Positions 25,401 through 37,100 of a stretch of 64,000 bases of DNA are shown piece by piece (within the stretch, counting starts at the first letter, position 1; each line of letters starts with the position of its first letter). The notes beneath the pieces are model-generated. The model was not told the DNA's origin and searched no databases. It saw only the letters and a list, made by a program, of their open reading frames with translations. The position numbers were made by a program, and so were the translations under genes. Origin of the DNA: Onchocerca volvulus (taxonomy: Eukaryota > Nematoda > Chromadorea > Rhabditida > Onchocercidae); the NCBI GenBank assembly GCA_000499405.2, contig HG738137.1:22733548-22797547 (forward strand), read 5' to 3'.

Positions 25401-27873
25401 AGTGACAAATTTTTCTCGAAAAAAAAAAACTAAAATTAAGGAATTTTTCTAATCTTTCATTAGTTAAGAAAGAAAATTCGGAAAATTTTTCAAATTGATA
25501 GTTTTTTTGGATATGACTGATGTGATGGGTTATTCGAACGATTGAATCGGTCTGTTTGCAGCTCAGCATGGTTTAATATGGTTCAAAATAATTAAAATAT
25601 TCGAAATAGTGTCAATATCACTTCAAAAATAATTTTCATATCTCGTCTCACATGAAAAAGATAACAACTATGGAAGGTAAGAAATCAAATCAAGAATTTT
25701 TTTCTTTTTTCTTTTTTTTTTCTAAGCAAACTTAAAGAAAAGACAACTATCGTTTTTTAGCATAATGATCTTAATCACTGAAATGCTAACTAAAAAGAAA
25801 AAAGAAGTCAGAACCAATAATTTAGCAATGTTCCTCTAAATACATAAATTTTTGAAAAGTTTTCATAACGATAAAAAAATAGTTAAATTTGTGATACTTT
25901 TTATTTTTTTTCTTGAATTAAATTAAATCATTTTTAGTAGTTCTACTTAAACTGAATTATTATTAATAGCATCAGTCAACTTCAGAATATTATACAAAAA
26001 GGATGAAAACAAGAAAAAAAAAAAAAAAAACATATCAAACCTTTATTATGCTGTAGGAAATAATCATTGAAGAAATAATATTTGTTATAATTCAAATTCA
26101 GATGACGTAACAATAGTTTGGTCGTTGGCGATAAAGAAGGTTTTTCATCATTTGATGAAAAAAGTATTATTGTACTTGGTAACATATGAGATGGAACCAA
26201 ACTGATTGCCTGAAATAAAACTAATTCAAAGTTCGGAAAAAAATGGATTGATTAAATAATTAATTAGTCAGTAGGTAATTTGGCAGGTAAAATCTAATAA
26301 CTAACTTCCGGTATTATTTCTTCATCCTTATTGATTGATACTTCGTCACAGTTTAAGACAAGACATAAGGCACTGATTTGAATATGTTGATTTTCAATCA
26401 AAAAGTTTTGTAACATGCAGTCTGTTGCTTCTTTCGTTGGTATTCCACTGCAAAATGATAGAAGAATTACGATTAAGATTCCATATATTCTTCATAAGCA
26501 AAATTCCATCATATCCCATGTTCTTGAAGTTGTAAAGCAGGTTAATTTCCTAGGAAAACTTCTAATTCTCTAAAAATTTCACAATTTTTTAAATAGGAAA
26601 TTTCAAAATTTCTAAGATATAAAAAGTTAAAAAGCAATAAGAAGTGTTTCGCTGTATATATTCAGAATAGCAAGAAATAAAATTATTGTTGCAGATATAC
26701 TGTCATCTTTTGAAAACAATATTGTCATCTCTGAAAACTATATATTTTACCAATTATGTTAATTTTTGTTCCATTAAAAAGTTTCCAATGGATGGATATA
26801 TACCTGTAACTAGCAATTTCTGGTGTATCGATTATTATCGGTCGAAATGGCATAGTCGTTGCATTGAACACATATTTAGTGATCGATTTTATCGGCGTAC
26901 TACCTTTATCGAATATCTGAAGTTATTGTGATCATAACAATCCAGTATAACTGGATTTCTTTTTTCTTCTAATAATCGACAAATTTCACAATCAATTCAT
27001 TTGGATATGAAGTTTCAGCAGTGAGATTAAATTATTTTTAACCTGTTTGCTAAAGCATGACAATGAAATTTTCTTGCTTGTCGATCTCTGATTTAATAAA
27101 ATAAAACATAAATATGGATTATTCCATTTATTCTAGAAAATTTTATTTTTACTTATTCAGAAATCTTCTATGATATGGAGTAAAGAGCAAAAACATTATT
27201 ACTAACAGCGTTAATACTAAATGTTTTATTAAGAAAAAATGTCGGATATTTCTCTTAAAAAAAAAGAAGAAATCCTACTTCATCAGCGATTTTATATCGA
27301 ATATCATCGAATTTAGCACCATAAAAGTAATTACACATGCAATCAATTAAACTTGATTTATTACTTCCAGTTGGTCCGATTAATAATATAACACGATCAG
27401 TACGCTTCATGTTATCTGGAAGCAAGATTTCGATGAAGATTTATGTTGGATATAATTGAGAAATATTTTATCAAGATTCTTAGATATTTTGATATTAGAA
27501 TGGTTTAAATCAAGATTCTTAGATGATTAAGTGATGGAGAATGAAAACTCAGCTACTTACTTTACTCTTGATTATCATCCTTCTTCTGGGAATCATTTCT
27601 TAGAAAACTTGGTTCAAATATCTTTTCTATGGCTTCACAACAATTTTCTTACAGAGTTCACATGAAAGAGAAGAAAGTATTTCATGTTGCTCGAAATGCG
27701 AATCACTATACATTATGAATTCGTAAATCAATTTAAATTCGATATTTAAAAAAATATTTGTGACCTTTTGAAGTGCCAGCAAAAACAGTACGCACATTAC
27801 TCACATCGAATTCTTCACCGGCAAACTTACTCACTGTTTTCTGTACTGAAATTTTTTTACTACTGTCTATCAT
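16588..27873 (-). CDS. P-loop GTPase-like protein with alternative C-terminal membrane anchors (712 or 723 aa)
   Basis: Exons: 27765-27873, 27279-27415, 27043-27087, 26804-26916, 26306-26447, 26041-26209, 22561-22729, 21654-21868, 20970-21211, 20468-20625, 20011-20269, 19581-19701, 18477-18594, then either 17985-18126 or 16588-16762. All joins are GT-AG and in phase. Walker A is GPTGSNKS (residues 50-57). The switch region ends in IIIDTPE (127-130), where the usual DTPG glycine is E. The segment after it (IPTKEAT, then ALCLVLN and IILFSS) follows the layout of uncharacterised AIG1/IRG-like nematode GTPases that read DTPG-GDTRG, then ILLKP, then LFCFTNSR. The middle carries WNLSMSE and PETMTHKPY. 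The second half is polar, Q/S/R-rich and probably disordered, ending in a single C-terminal membrane span. The start ATG follows a TTTCAG acceptor by 11 bases, a possible trans-splice site. The function is unknown. Confidence 0.85.
17985..18126 (-). other. Alternative last exon A of the GTPase gene (tail anchor 1)
   Basis: Follows a TTTTCAG acceptor and joins in phase to the donor at 18476. It encodes 46 residues: a basic stretch (AERKKKLLKL), one hydrophobic span of about 23 residues containing CFVWCPVLCVIA, and TGA at 17985-17987. No coding follows the span, so the product would be tail-anchored with the GTPase domain in the cytosol. Confidence 0.75.
22373..22420 (+). repeat. 48-base poly-A tract
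   Basis: An uninterrupted A run inside the intron between GTPase exons 22561-22729 and 21654-21868. It is the longest of several homopolymers in the window; others lie near 29619-29644, 30599-30620 and 31431-31448. Length is probably variable and prone to sequencing error. Confidence 0.9.
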
Positions 27874-27884
27874 TATTCGAGATT

Positions 27885-29618
27885 CTGAAACAGTTGCGGA
27901 TTAATTAATCGGTCTCAATCTATCAATTAGAATATCGATTGAAATAACGTGGAAGATTCAGATGGATCTGTTTTCATCATTTTCTGTATTTATTCCAGGA
28001 TATTGAATTCCTTTGACATTCTATGCACTCTTGAACTGTCTTATTTCTTATGCTGAACAAGACTTTCATCATTTTTGTTAGCCTTATAGCAGACTTATAA
28101 ATTGGTCTAAATGAGTAAAACTTATCTTTTATCTCTTATTGCTGATAATCGTACGATAAAAAACAATTTGTTCTCATAAACATTAGTGATTAAATTATAA
28201 TATAAAAATAATTTAATCCTCCTAAAAGTAAAGATTGCTACTCGATGATATTCAAAGTGTATTTTGGACGGAAACGAATGAAGAAAGCTAAATTTCATAA
28301 TCAACATTTACAGAAGTTTACAAAAGGAAAAGGAAAAACGTTGCGCAGGTGGCATTAATCATAACAATAATAGCGATAATAACATTATCAGTGATAACAG
28401 CAATTAATAAAAATTGCAATAAACAATGAAGTGGCACAATGAAAAAAATAAAAGAACCCATGCGATTTTTAAAAATTTTTTTATATTTCCATGAGCGGTA
28501 ACTCATTCATCTATAAAATTTAATGTCAAATTTCAGTCAAAGTGTGCTGATAATGAATTCTTTTCCGTTACCATAAATTTTTTGTCCCATTTAATTCTTC
28601 AAAAGTCAAAATCAAAATTGCTCAGCGAAAAACCGGATTTGACCGAATTGGATAATATCGTTCAATTATTAATTCACACAAAATTTCAACAACAATTAAG
28701 TAATAATAGCTTTCAACGAAAAACAACTTCTTTTTTTTGATTTTTATGAAAATGAAAATAAATTTATCCGAAATCTTTCATCATTGTAGAAAAAAGGAAT
28801 GAAATCCATTAAAAAAAAAATATATGAACGAAATCTTTTATCGCTATATCTGATAACATTTGGTCGAAGTTAATATATTATTATTTATAACATTTCCTGA
28901 TAAAGGGCTTAGTGATCTGGTGAAAAGATAAGAAAAATAAACAAATAGAAGATACAAATAAAAATCCTTCTTTCAAAGATTTTTTGTTTTAACTTTGGAA
29001 GAGAACTCACATATGGATTTCGATAAATTATAGCTGAAAATTGTAGCATTATATGAGAGAACATATGGTAAAGCTATCATATCTCAAATGGTGTAGTAAA
29101 AAGAAGGCAGTTGAGTTTTTGATTTAAATAAATTAGATATTTTTCATCCACTATGTATAGGTTCCATCTAGAATTGCAAAAACAGCTAATCAATAATCAA
29201 TTATTTCCAAAAAAAGGAAGTAAATATGCCACAAATTTTTCCGATTTTGATAAACAAGTGCATGTGACAGTAAATTAAGTTATATAACTTTGCATTCCTA
29301 TAGGTAAGCATCCTTCCTGTATTTTGCGATGAAAAAAGAAATTGATTTAGATGATAATTAAAATTATTTTAGAATTAAAAGAATTATTTCTTGAAACTTA
29401 AAAAAAAAAATATAAAATTATGTGATGAAGCATTGTGCAAAAAATTCAGTAGATTATTGTTATTAATGGTATGATAATGATGATGATAATGATACTGATG
29501 ATCTCTAATGATACTTGCTGTAATCGTTAATAATCGTTGTCAACACAAATATTCTTTCCTGTTATTTTCATGTTTTTTTTTCTCTCCAAAATTGCATTAT
29601 TACTAATTGTGTTGAGGT

Positions 29619-29649
<31 letters not shown>

Positions 29650-31822
29650 CAAATATTAGCCAAACGAAAATTCTAACATCAATTTTAAATGTTTATTTAA
29701 ATTTTTGACGAAATTATCTCCCTTGACCTCTTCTACATGACGGTTATTACCGCTGGACTATAAAATAATTAATCTCCTTTCTTTTTCTCTTTCTCTCACA
29801 ATCAAATTAATTGTAGAATATTAAGTGATGAACGCTATTAAATGGTATGTTTAATGAAAGAATAACTACTAAAAAAAAAAATAATGGAAATATTTTAAAC
29901 GGTTTAAACGGAAAATAATGGATGAATGGATAGATGGATGAAATATGCTATAGAGGTTTACGGAGAGGAGAGAAAAATATGATCAACGAAAAGAGAGTTA
30001 AAAGTGATTGCAATATGAGGAAGACAATATTTCCTCAGGAAATTGATATTTTATTCTTGAATTTATGAATTGAATAGAAGCAATTCGAACTAATCGGTTA
30101 TATAAATAGAACTTCAGTTTTCATTTTTTTATGAACCTTCTAACGGTTTTATTTTTTATTTGTAAGATCGAATAAAACTTTTATAGCAATAAGTTCAGTT
30201 CATTCATTTTTAAAGAATGTGTAGAAAGAAAATCAAAAAAAAAGAGGAATTTTCGGTATTTTAACTTTTATGAATAAGAATATATTAAAGGAAGTTTGAT
30301 ATTTTTAAATTCAAAATTTGTCAATTTCTTATTATTCGAGTAAAATTTGCTAGTTATCTGGAAGATCAAAACAAAAAGATAGAAAATATAGACATTCAGA
30401 TTAGTTGCAAATAGCAAATTTGAACGGTAAAAAATTAATGAAAAATTTGCGAAATTCGAAAAATCAATTGTCGTCACAATATAATGGAGTGGAGTGAAAG
30501 AAGAAGACGGAGAGAATGAGAGAAAAAAAGCAATAATTATTCAAAGCAGTGTAATCTAGAAGTGTAAGACTGTTTTCCTTTTTTCGTTTAGATTTCATGA
30601 AAAAAAAAAAAAAAAAAAAAGTTAATAATGATGGATGAGTTATGGGTGGGATGGTAGCATCGATTGCCATACGATTAAACTCATTAATTGAATATTATCG
30701 CACAGGGAGATACTGTTGATAAGAGTAGTAATGGATAAAGGTCGAAAATTAATTTTCTTTTTATTTCCAATTTCGTTTGAAAAATTTGAGAATTAATTAA
30801 TGACTAGAATAGAAAAAAAATAAAAAACAGACCTTCATAAGCTTCCAAGTGCATCGTAACAACAATTTTTTTCTCTTTCTATTTCTTTTTTTGCATAACA
30901 TATTATAGTCTTCCATCCTTTCAGTTTCCTCTTCTTGATAATAAAAAAAAAATTCTGATTACTTTGGAAAATATCTTATCAATGTTAGCTGTTTTACTGT
31001 TGTTATTAGAATTTTGTTTAGTCCGTTGTAACCTATAATAATGAATAATTAAATGAAAGACAATTTTATTTCTCTTTCAAAAAAATAAATTACTTAATAT
31101 TTTTGTTAAATAATTATTCAACATTTTTGATCTAATCTATATTATTATATTTTAAACACGGAATATAAAGTGATTTCATAATATCTTCTATGGATAAGCC
31201 TCATTTGATCCTTCATTATAGGTATATTTTAAAGAGTAGTTTCATGGAACGGGAGTAAAGAGAAGATCACTAAATAACGAAAAGATGAAATAACAGGAAC
31301 AGTATTCCGGAATTAAAAATTAAAAGAATAATATTCTGAAATAATCATCATAACGGATAAATTTATCGAAGTGAGAAAAGCTATTGAAAATTCAAAATAA
31401 TCACTTAAAGAGTTAATTCAGTATATTTCAAAAAAAAAAAAAAAAAAACATTCTACGACATATTATAACAATGGGAAGCCAATATTGTGAAGCAATAGTC
31501 GTTTTCATTCAATCAAAAGATCACTGTCATTTTACATTTCATTTCATGATGCATTTTCAAAATACTGAAAGTATGTTTTCCATGTTTACAGCTGCTTAGT
31601 TAGACAATCAGTAGATTTGAATTTAAAAAAAAAAAAGAAAAAAACAGAAGTTGCATGAATCAGAGCAGAAGTTATATAAGTCATTAAGTTGGTATTTAAA
31701 TCATTTGAATTTGAAAACATTCGAAATCTAAACAAAACTAGTAAATTTTCCTTACAATCTAGATAAGTGAACAAACAGAGGTGATCATTTAGATAGCAAC
31801 GCTTGAAATAATTTTGATGAAA
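27885..31822. other. Long intergenic region, no convincing gene
   Basis: AT-rich sequence with several poly-A runs and a GATGATAAT-type simple stretch near 29465-29500. A 62-codon minus-strand ORF at 28318-28506 (starts MSYRSWKYKK, then two hydrophobic stretches) is the only ATG-initiated candidate. I cannot distinguish it from chance. Confidence 0.4.
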
Positions 31823-31965
31823 TTATTTCTTAGCCGGTTTACAAACATTATTGTTGTTTCCATAGGTTGATGAGTAAACAACGAGACAGGTTTCGTTTGA
31901 GAAGCATTTCATAGTATTAGAATTATCTATGTAAAATTCTCCGTTTCTACTCAAACAAACAATGA
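31823..31965 (-). CDS. Putative terminal exon of a small Cys-rich protein
   Basis: The minus-strand frame is open from a possible acceptor (GGAAG at 31966-31970) to TAA at 31823-31825 and gives 47 residues. Four cysteines are spaced across it, in VIVCLS, MKCF, NETCLVVY and NVCKP, together with one N-glycosylation sequon (NET). The composition is unlike random frames of this region. I found no upstream exon with a signal peptide that joins convincingly, and I do not recognise the family. Confidence 0.35.
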
Positions 31966-34192
31966 CTTCCGTAAATGAGCAAAGTTCGATTAATAATGAT
32001 AATCTTATGATTCTACTTTATTATCGAATAATACCGCATAACTCTTTCTTACTAAACTTTAAAAAAAATTAAAGAAGAGAGGACAAATCTTATTAAATTT
32101 AAAAAAAAAAAAAAGTAAAAGAAGAGAGAATAAAATTTCGGAGACACGTAAAACTTAGTTAACTGACACTAATTTCTCTTGAAAATCAAAATTGATAACA
32201 AGAAGCGATAACGGTTCATTTCAACCGATTGTACAGAAAAATATGGAAAAATCTTTTTTTAAATGAATGTTTTTTTCCAACAAATATGTCTGTTGAAAAC
32301 AGATGATAGATAGTTGCCACAGGGTAACAAGAACATCGTCTTCATTCCTACCTTTTCAGTACTTATTCCTTTCATTTCAAGGTGCACTGGAACTGTTGAT
32401 AATAATGATGATTGTACAACAGTGGAACATTTCCGAGAGAAACTTAATTATTAAATTTCTTATATTTTCCATATCCTTTTTATTCTTTCTTTCTTTAAAA
32501 ATTCATTTGACAAATATTACAAAATTGAATTGAATTTCATTTTTCGTTTCCAAAAGTATTTCTATTTAAGAAATTATCGCCATTTCATTTATTTATCAGA
32601 ATGTAAATTATGACAATGCGATTGATTATTTTGTGAAATAGATGAAGAAACGAATGCAGAATAATACTTTATCTGCAATTGTAGAAGAAAAGAGGAATTC
32701 CTGACTATGCTAAGATTCATCATTGTGCTAAACTATGGGCATTTATTTTTATCTAGCAGATAGTTTAAAAAAATAAATAGAAACAACTAGAAAGAAATCA
32801 GTTTACTAATTCGAAAGTTAGAATCTTTTCAAGTACAGAAATTCAATATGATTCACCTATATTTTTTCAGTAAAATGAATATTTCCTGAATAGAAAAATA
32901 AAGAAATTTTTTTCAATTCAAATTTACTTAAGTCTAATTTTCATCGTGTTCTTCCGTTATTTTCCGATTGATTCAGTTGGTGTTTGTTTACATTGGCAAC
33001 CGGAATGATTGTAATTAAAATGGTGGGATGTCGAAATTCAATAAATAATTTTTGATGTTTAAAGCCAACAGTTTACTTACAAACATTCTATTCCGACTTC
33101 ACTCCTGTATCATTTCGCCGTAAAAATGTTTGGCAACTGTGACAGCAACAACAATATGAGTGATATAAAAGATAAAAATAAAAGCAATGTCAATAGTGTC
33201 ACAGTAGCGTGCTTTTTTTGATGAAATGTCGTATAACTTTTGCCAGAAATTTGTGCGATAAATGTAAATAGTTGAGATAGTAATGTTTTTAATGGATGAA
33301 GTACTCGAAGGTGATACATAGCTAAAGAATAGTTGTCTAACAAAACTTAAGTCTTCGAACTTACATAAGTATTATCAAAATGTCACAAAATAATTCCCAT
33401 TAAATCAGAAAAAGTATTAAGAATATTAGATGATGAAAAAACTGAAACAATCTTGATAAATTTAAGTTTTATTATTTAGTCATATATGTTCAGATATTTT
33501 CAGTCTTAAATGTCTGTCCCAAACTTTTCTCATAATATGTTCATTTTGACGATTTGAAAAATTTATCAACAACATGTTGATTTTCTACTTTGTAATATCG
33601 AAGTAAGAAATGATATGTATCAGTCATATATACTTGATAAAATATTCAAATTTATTCAATTTCCACTTTTCTTTTTCGTCAACACGGATAATATAAGCAA
33701 TATAAAGGCACAAAGATTGTTATAACAGTGATAGCACTTTTACAAACCAACAAAACATTTGAAAGAGATAATTCCATTTTGTATCTAAAGCTTTCTAATC
33801 TTCAGGCGTTAAAGACAAATATTTCACGACAGAAGAATTTGAAGATAAGGCCAGGTCTACTGCTAAATTTTTGTTCATATCTGATATAAAATTTATCATT
33901 TTTTCCACGATACTTTTTCCTGACCTGCATATAGAAAAGTAAATAAGAAGTTTAAGTAGTAAGAGGTTTAAGTAAGGGATTTGAACACAAAGTGATTAAA
34001 AACAATTTTTTTAAATCACTTATTCCCTTCGAGGTTTCTGGATATTAAAATGATTATCAATATTTTGCGATTTCGGAAGAAATATTACGACAAAGATGCG
34101 ATAATTTTTATGTTTTCTTAATCTTCTCTTTTCCTCTATCGAATTCGTTTGTACTTTCAAAACAAAAAAGAATCATCCGATGTTTCGTTATT
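31966..34192. other. Intergenic, weak candidates only
   Basis: No supported gene. A minus-strand ORF at 33110-33343 ends in a leucine-rich hydrophobic stretch, but it has no splice or homology support. The 3' flank of the channel gene lies at the right end. Confidence 0.4.
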
Positions 34193-37100
34193 TTATAGAA
34201 AAGATGCATTAGTAGAATTGGCGTCATCCAGTAATCTTTCCATTTGTTTCGATGATTTCATAGTATAGTATATCCAATAAAAGCAATTAAAACATATGAA
34301 TAACAATGGAAAAATGATCTGACAAAGTTTGTCAATCTGAAAATGTGACATTTCATATTTCATTTCTTGTAAACATCAGCACCACGAATAGAGTTATACA
34401 AATCAAAATTGTTTAGTTTTTTCCTGCACTAAATTTTGCCAATGGGTAAGGTTTATTTGGAAAAATAGTATTAAAATGTTTCTGATTATTGATTACATAT
34501 TTTTCTATATATCCCATTCGAGTCTTATCTTGCAGTGATGCAAAAGATTTTAAGAGAATTCTATTGACAGATCGATAAGGTAACAGGCACCATGAATATC
34601 TCTAAAAGAATGATTTTTCATATTCGAGAATAACCTGTATAGGAAGTGTAATCTTTTTGTCCTAATTGTATGTCTAATGGATTGGAAAAATTTTGAAATA
34701 AAAGATTAGAAACCTTTTCACCCGTCCATTCAAACTTTGACCACTTCGGTATATTCTTGATATTTAAGATATCACGGTAGCAATTCTTCTGTAATCTTTG
34801 AATTTCGTTTGCATCCATTGTTATTTTGTATGCTTCCGATGATATCTTGTGGCTGTAATTATTTCGATTTCTTAAATTTGACTTGATAAAAATTAATTTG
34901 CTGACTCAAATCTCTTAGCACAATGTTAATTTTTTGAAACAATGCCACCATATTCAGTCAAATTTCCAGAAAAGATATTTTGAACGTTTTGAAATAATTT
35001 AGTTTGAAGAAAGAGAAGATTAGAAAGTCCAAAAGATGTTCAAAAAATAAAATGCAATAAAGATGACTGAAGTAGTTCAGTTCTCGAAGTAGTAATATTG
35101 CGTCAAGCTTTGTTTCATTGACAAAAACAAACTGTTTCGAAAGGAATAATAAAATTAAGTTAAACAAATGATTATTGTGTAGAAGGCATTTGTCCGATTT
35201 TCAAGCAGTATGATATATTATGGTCAATGATAAATATTCAACTTTTAGCTTGCCTTTTACGGGCTCTAATTTGATAATTACATTCAATATCACTTCTCTT
35301 TCTTGCGATTTCCTCAGAGATTTCCTCTTGCCAGTCATTTGTCTTCTGCGTCGTTTTATCCACGTGTCCAACAACAGCTAATTCAACCAATGAAAGAAAG
35401 ATAAATCCCTAAAAGTTACTTGAGACTATTTTTTCAGTAATTGCAAATAGCAATGACCAGTTACTGTCTTCGAATTCAATCTCTGATTGAAATTTAAAAT
35501 GAAATGGATTGAAATATTATATTGGATAAACATTTTTTAAAACAATAACAATGGAATGGAGTTTAATTTCACTAAAATTTACCATGGATGCAAATATCCA
35601 AACATCCATCGCTTTCATATAAGAAACCTTCGGTAGGCTTCGAGCCACATTACCATACTGAAACATAATGCCACATCAATTAATAATCTACAAGATTGGT
35701 ATTAACGAAAAAGAAATAAAAATTTCAATCAAAATTTCAAATGCCATATTTTCTACTATATCTAAAATAAAAAGACCTGAAATGTAAGCGCCATCAGCGA
35801 AGACACACCAAGGGTAATTCGACCTGGCAGGCATTTTGGATCAAGCCAGAACGCTATCCAGCTTGAAAATAAAATATTCATCTGTTTGGTTATTTTTACA
35901 TGATTCAAATTCATTTTTTAAAGTGACTATTTGAAAGCAAAACTTGAAGTGTATTAAGCTGTGAACTTTCATGCATCAAAACTTTTTTGCTCAAAAATGA
36001 GAAAAAGTTGATAAAAATTTATTGATAAAAAATGGAAATTTATTTCAAAGAATTTGAAAGATTTAACTTGAATTTTGTTTCAATGTAAATCTGAATACTA
36101 GTTTTTACTTTCTCTAAAATTGCATAATCTAAAATCTATTCATCGAAAATGAACTTATTTGCTTATTTCTATATAGCATTTATTGATTTTGAAAATGATA
36201 TTGTCAGCAGCAATACTTTCAGCGATTTAAGTGTCGTAAAAATTGCGATTTGAACTATCACTACAGAATTTATCTTATGGAATCAGCTCTTGCTCAATAA
36301 GTTTATTCTAGACTGGTAATCTTGTTAGACCGAATTCTAAAGTAATTTTAAAAGGAAACACATGCTATTTTTATTAGTACATCAATTTTATAACAGAGAA
36401 AAATGATTTCTTTCTTCGGTTGGGAAAAGATTTCTTATAAATAAATCAAATTTTATGATTTTTTTACTTTTAAATGAAATTTTAGCAACTAAAAAAATTT
36501 CGTTAACAAGTGTGAGCTAAATGATGCATTTGGTAAAAGGCATTTTGAATTTATTTCCTGAATTTTTCCTTTTTTGATAAATAAAGAATTACACACATGT
36601 AAGTACATTCTCGCAATCTCAAACATAGCGAATATATTATCGGAAAAGTTAAAATTATAGAAAGATAGATTTTTTTTAAAGTTCTCGTTCACTGCTCTTT
36701 TAAAACATCTCTCAATCATTCATTGATGCATCGAACAACAGGAGAAAGAAAATCATAATTGTAAATATTCAAAATTTCCATGCATTGGTCGAAATTGAAA
36801 AGGTGATAATTTTTGATCACTACATTACTTTTTCCAGTTAAATAAGTGTCAAATCAGATTTTGACAAATATACCTAATGAAAACGGATGCATATGTTGGC
36901 AGATATAGCTGTAAAATGTAATAACCGTAAGTTCTACGAAAGTAAAAAGTTGCTTTCAATTGATCCCATTGTCCTGCTGGATAATAAAATTGTTGCTTCT
37001 TCCATGTATAAAGTGTTAATTCAAAATCCGGCAGTTTCCCCTGAAAATTGAGTGATACTTAATTTTCAGCCTATTAATAATTTCCAGTCTTCCGGAATTT

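Noticed and set aside
28318..28506. 62-codon minus ORF with two hydrophobic stretches
   Set aside because: Hydrophobic F/I/L-rich frames are expected by chance in AT-rich DNA. There is no splice signal, homology or context to support a gene.
33110..33343. 77-codon minus ORF ending in a leucine-rich span, similar in outline to the GTPase tail anchors
   Set aside because: It is separated from that gene by other loci and has no acceptor in a fitting phase. Low complexity explains the resemblance.
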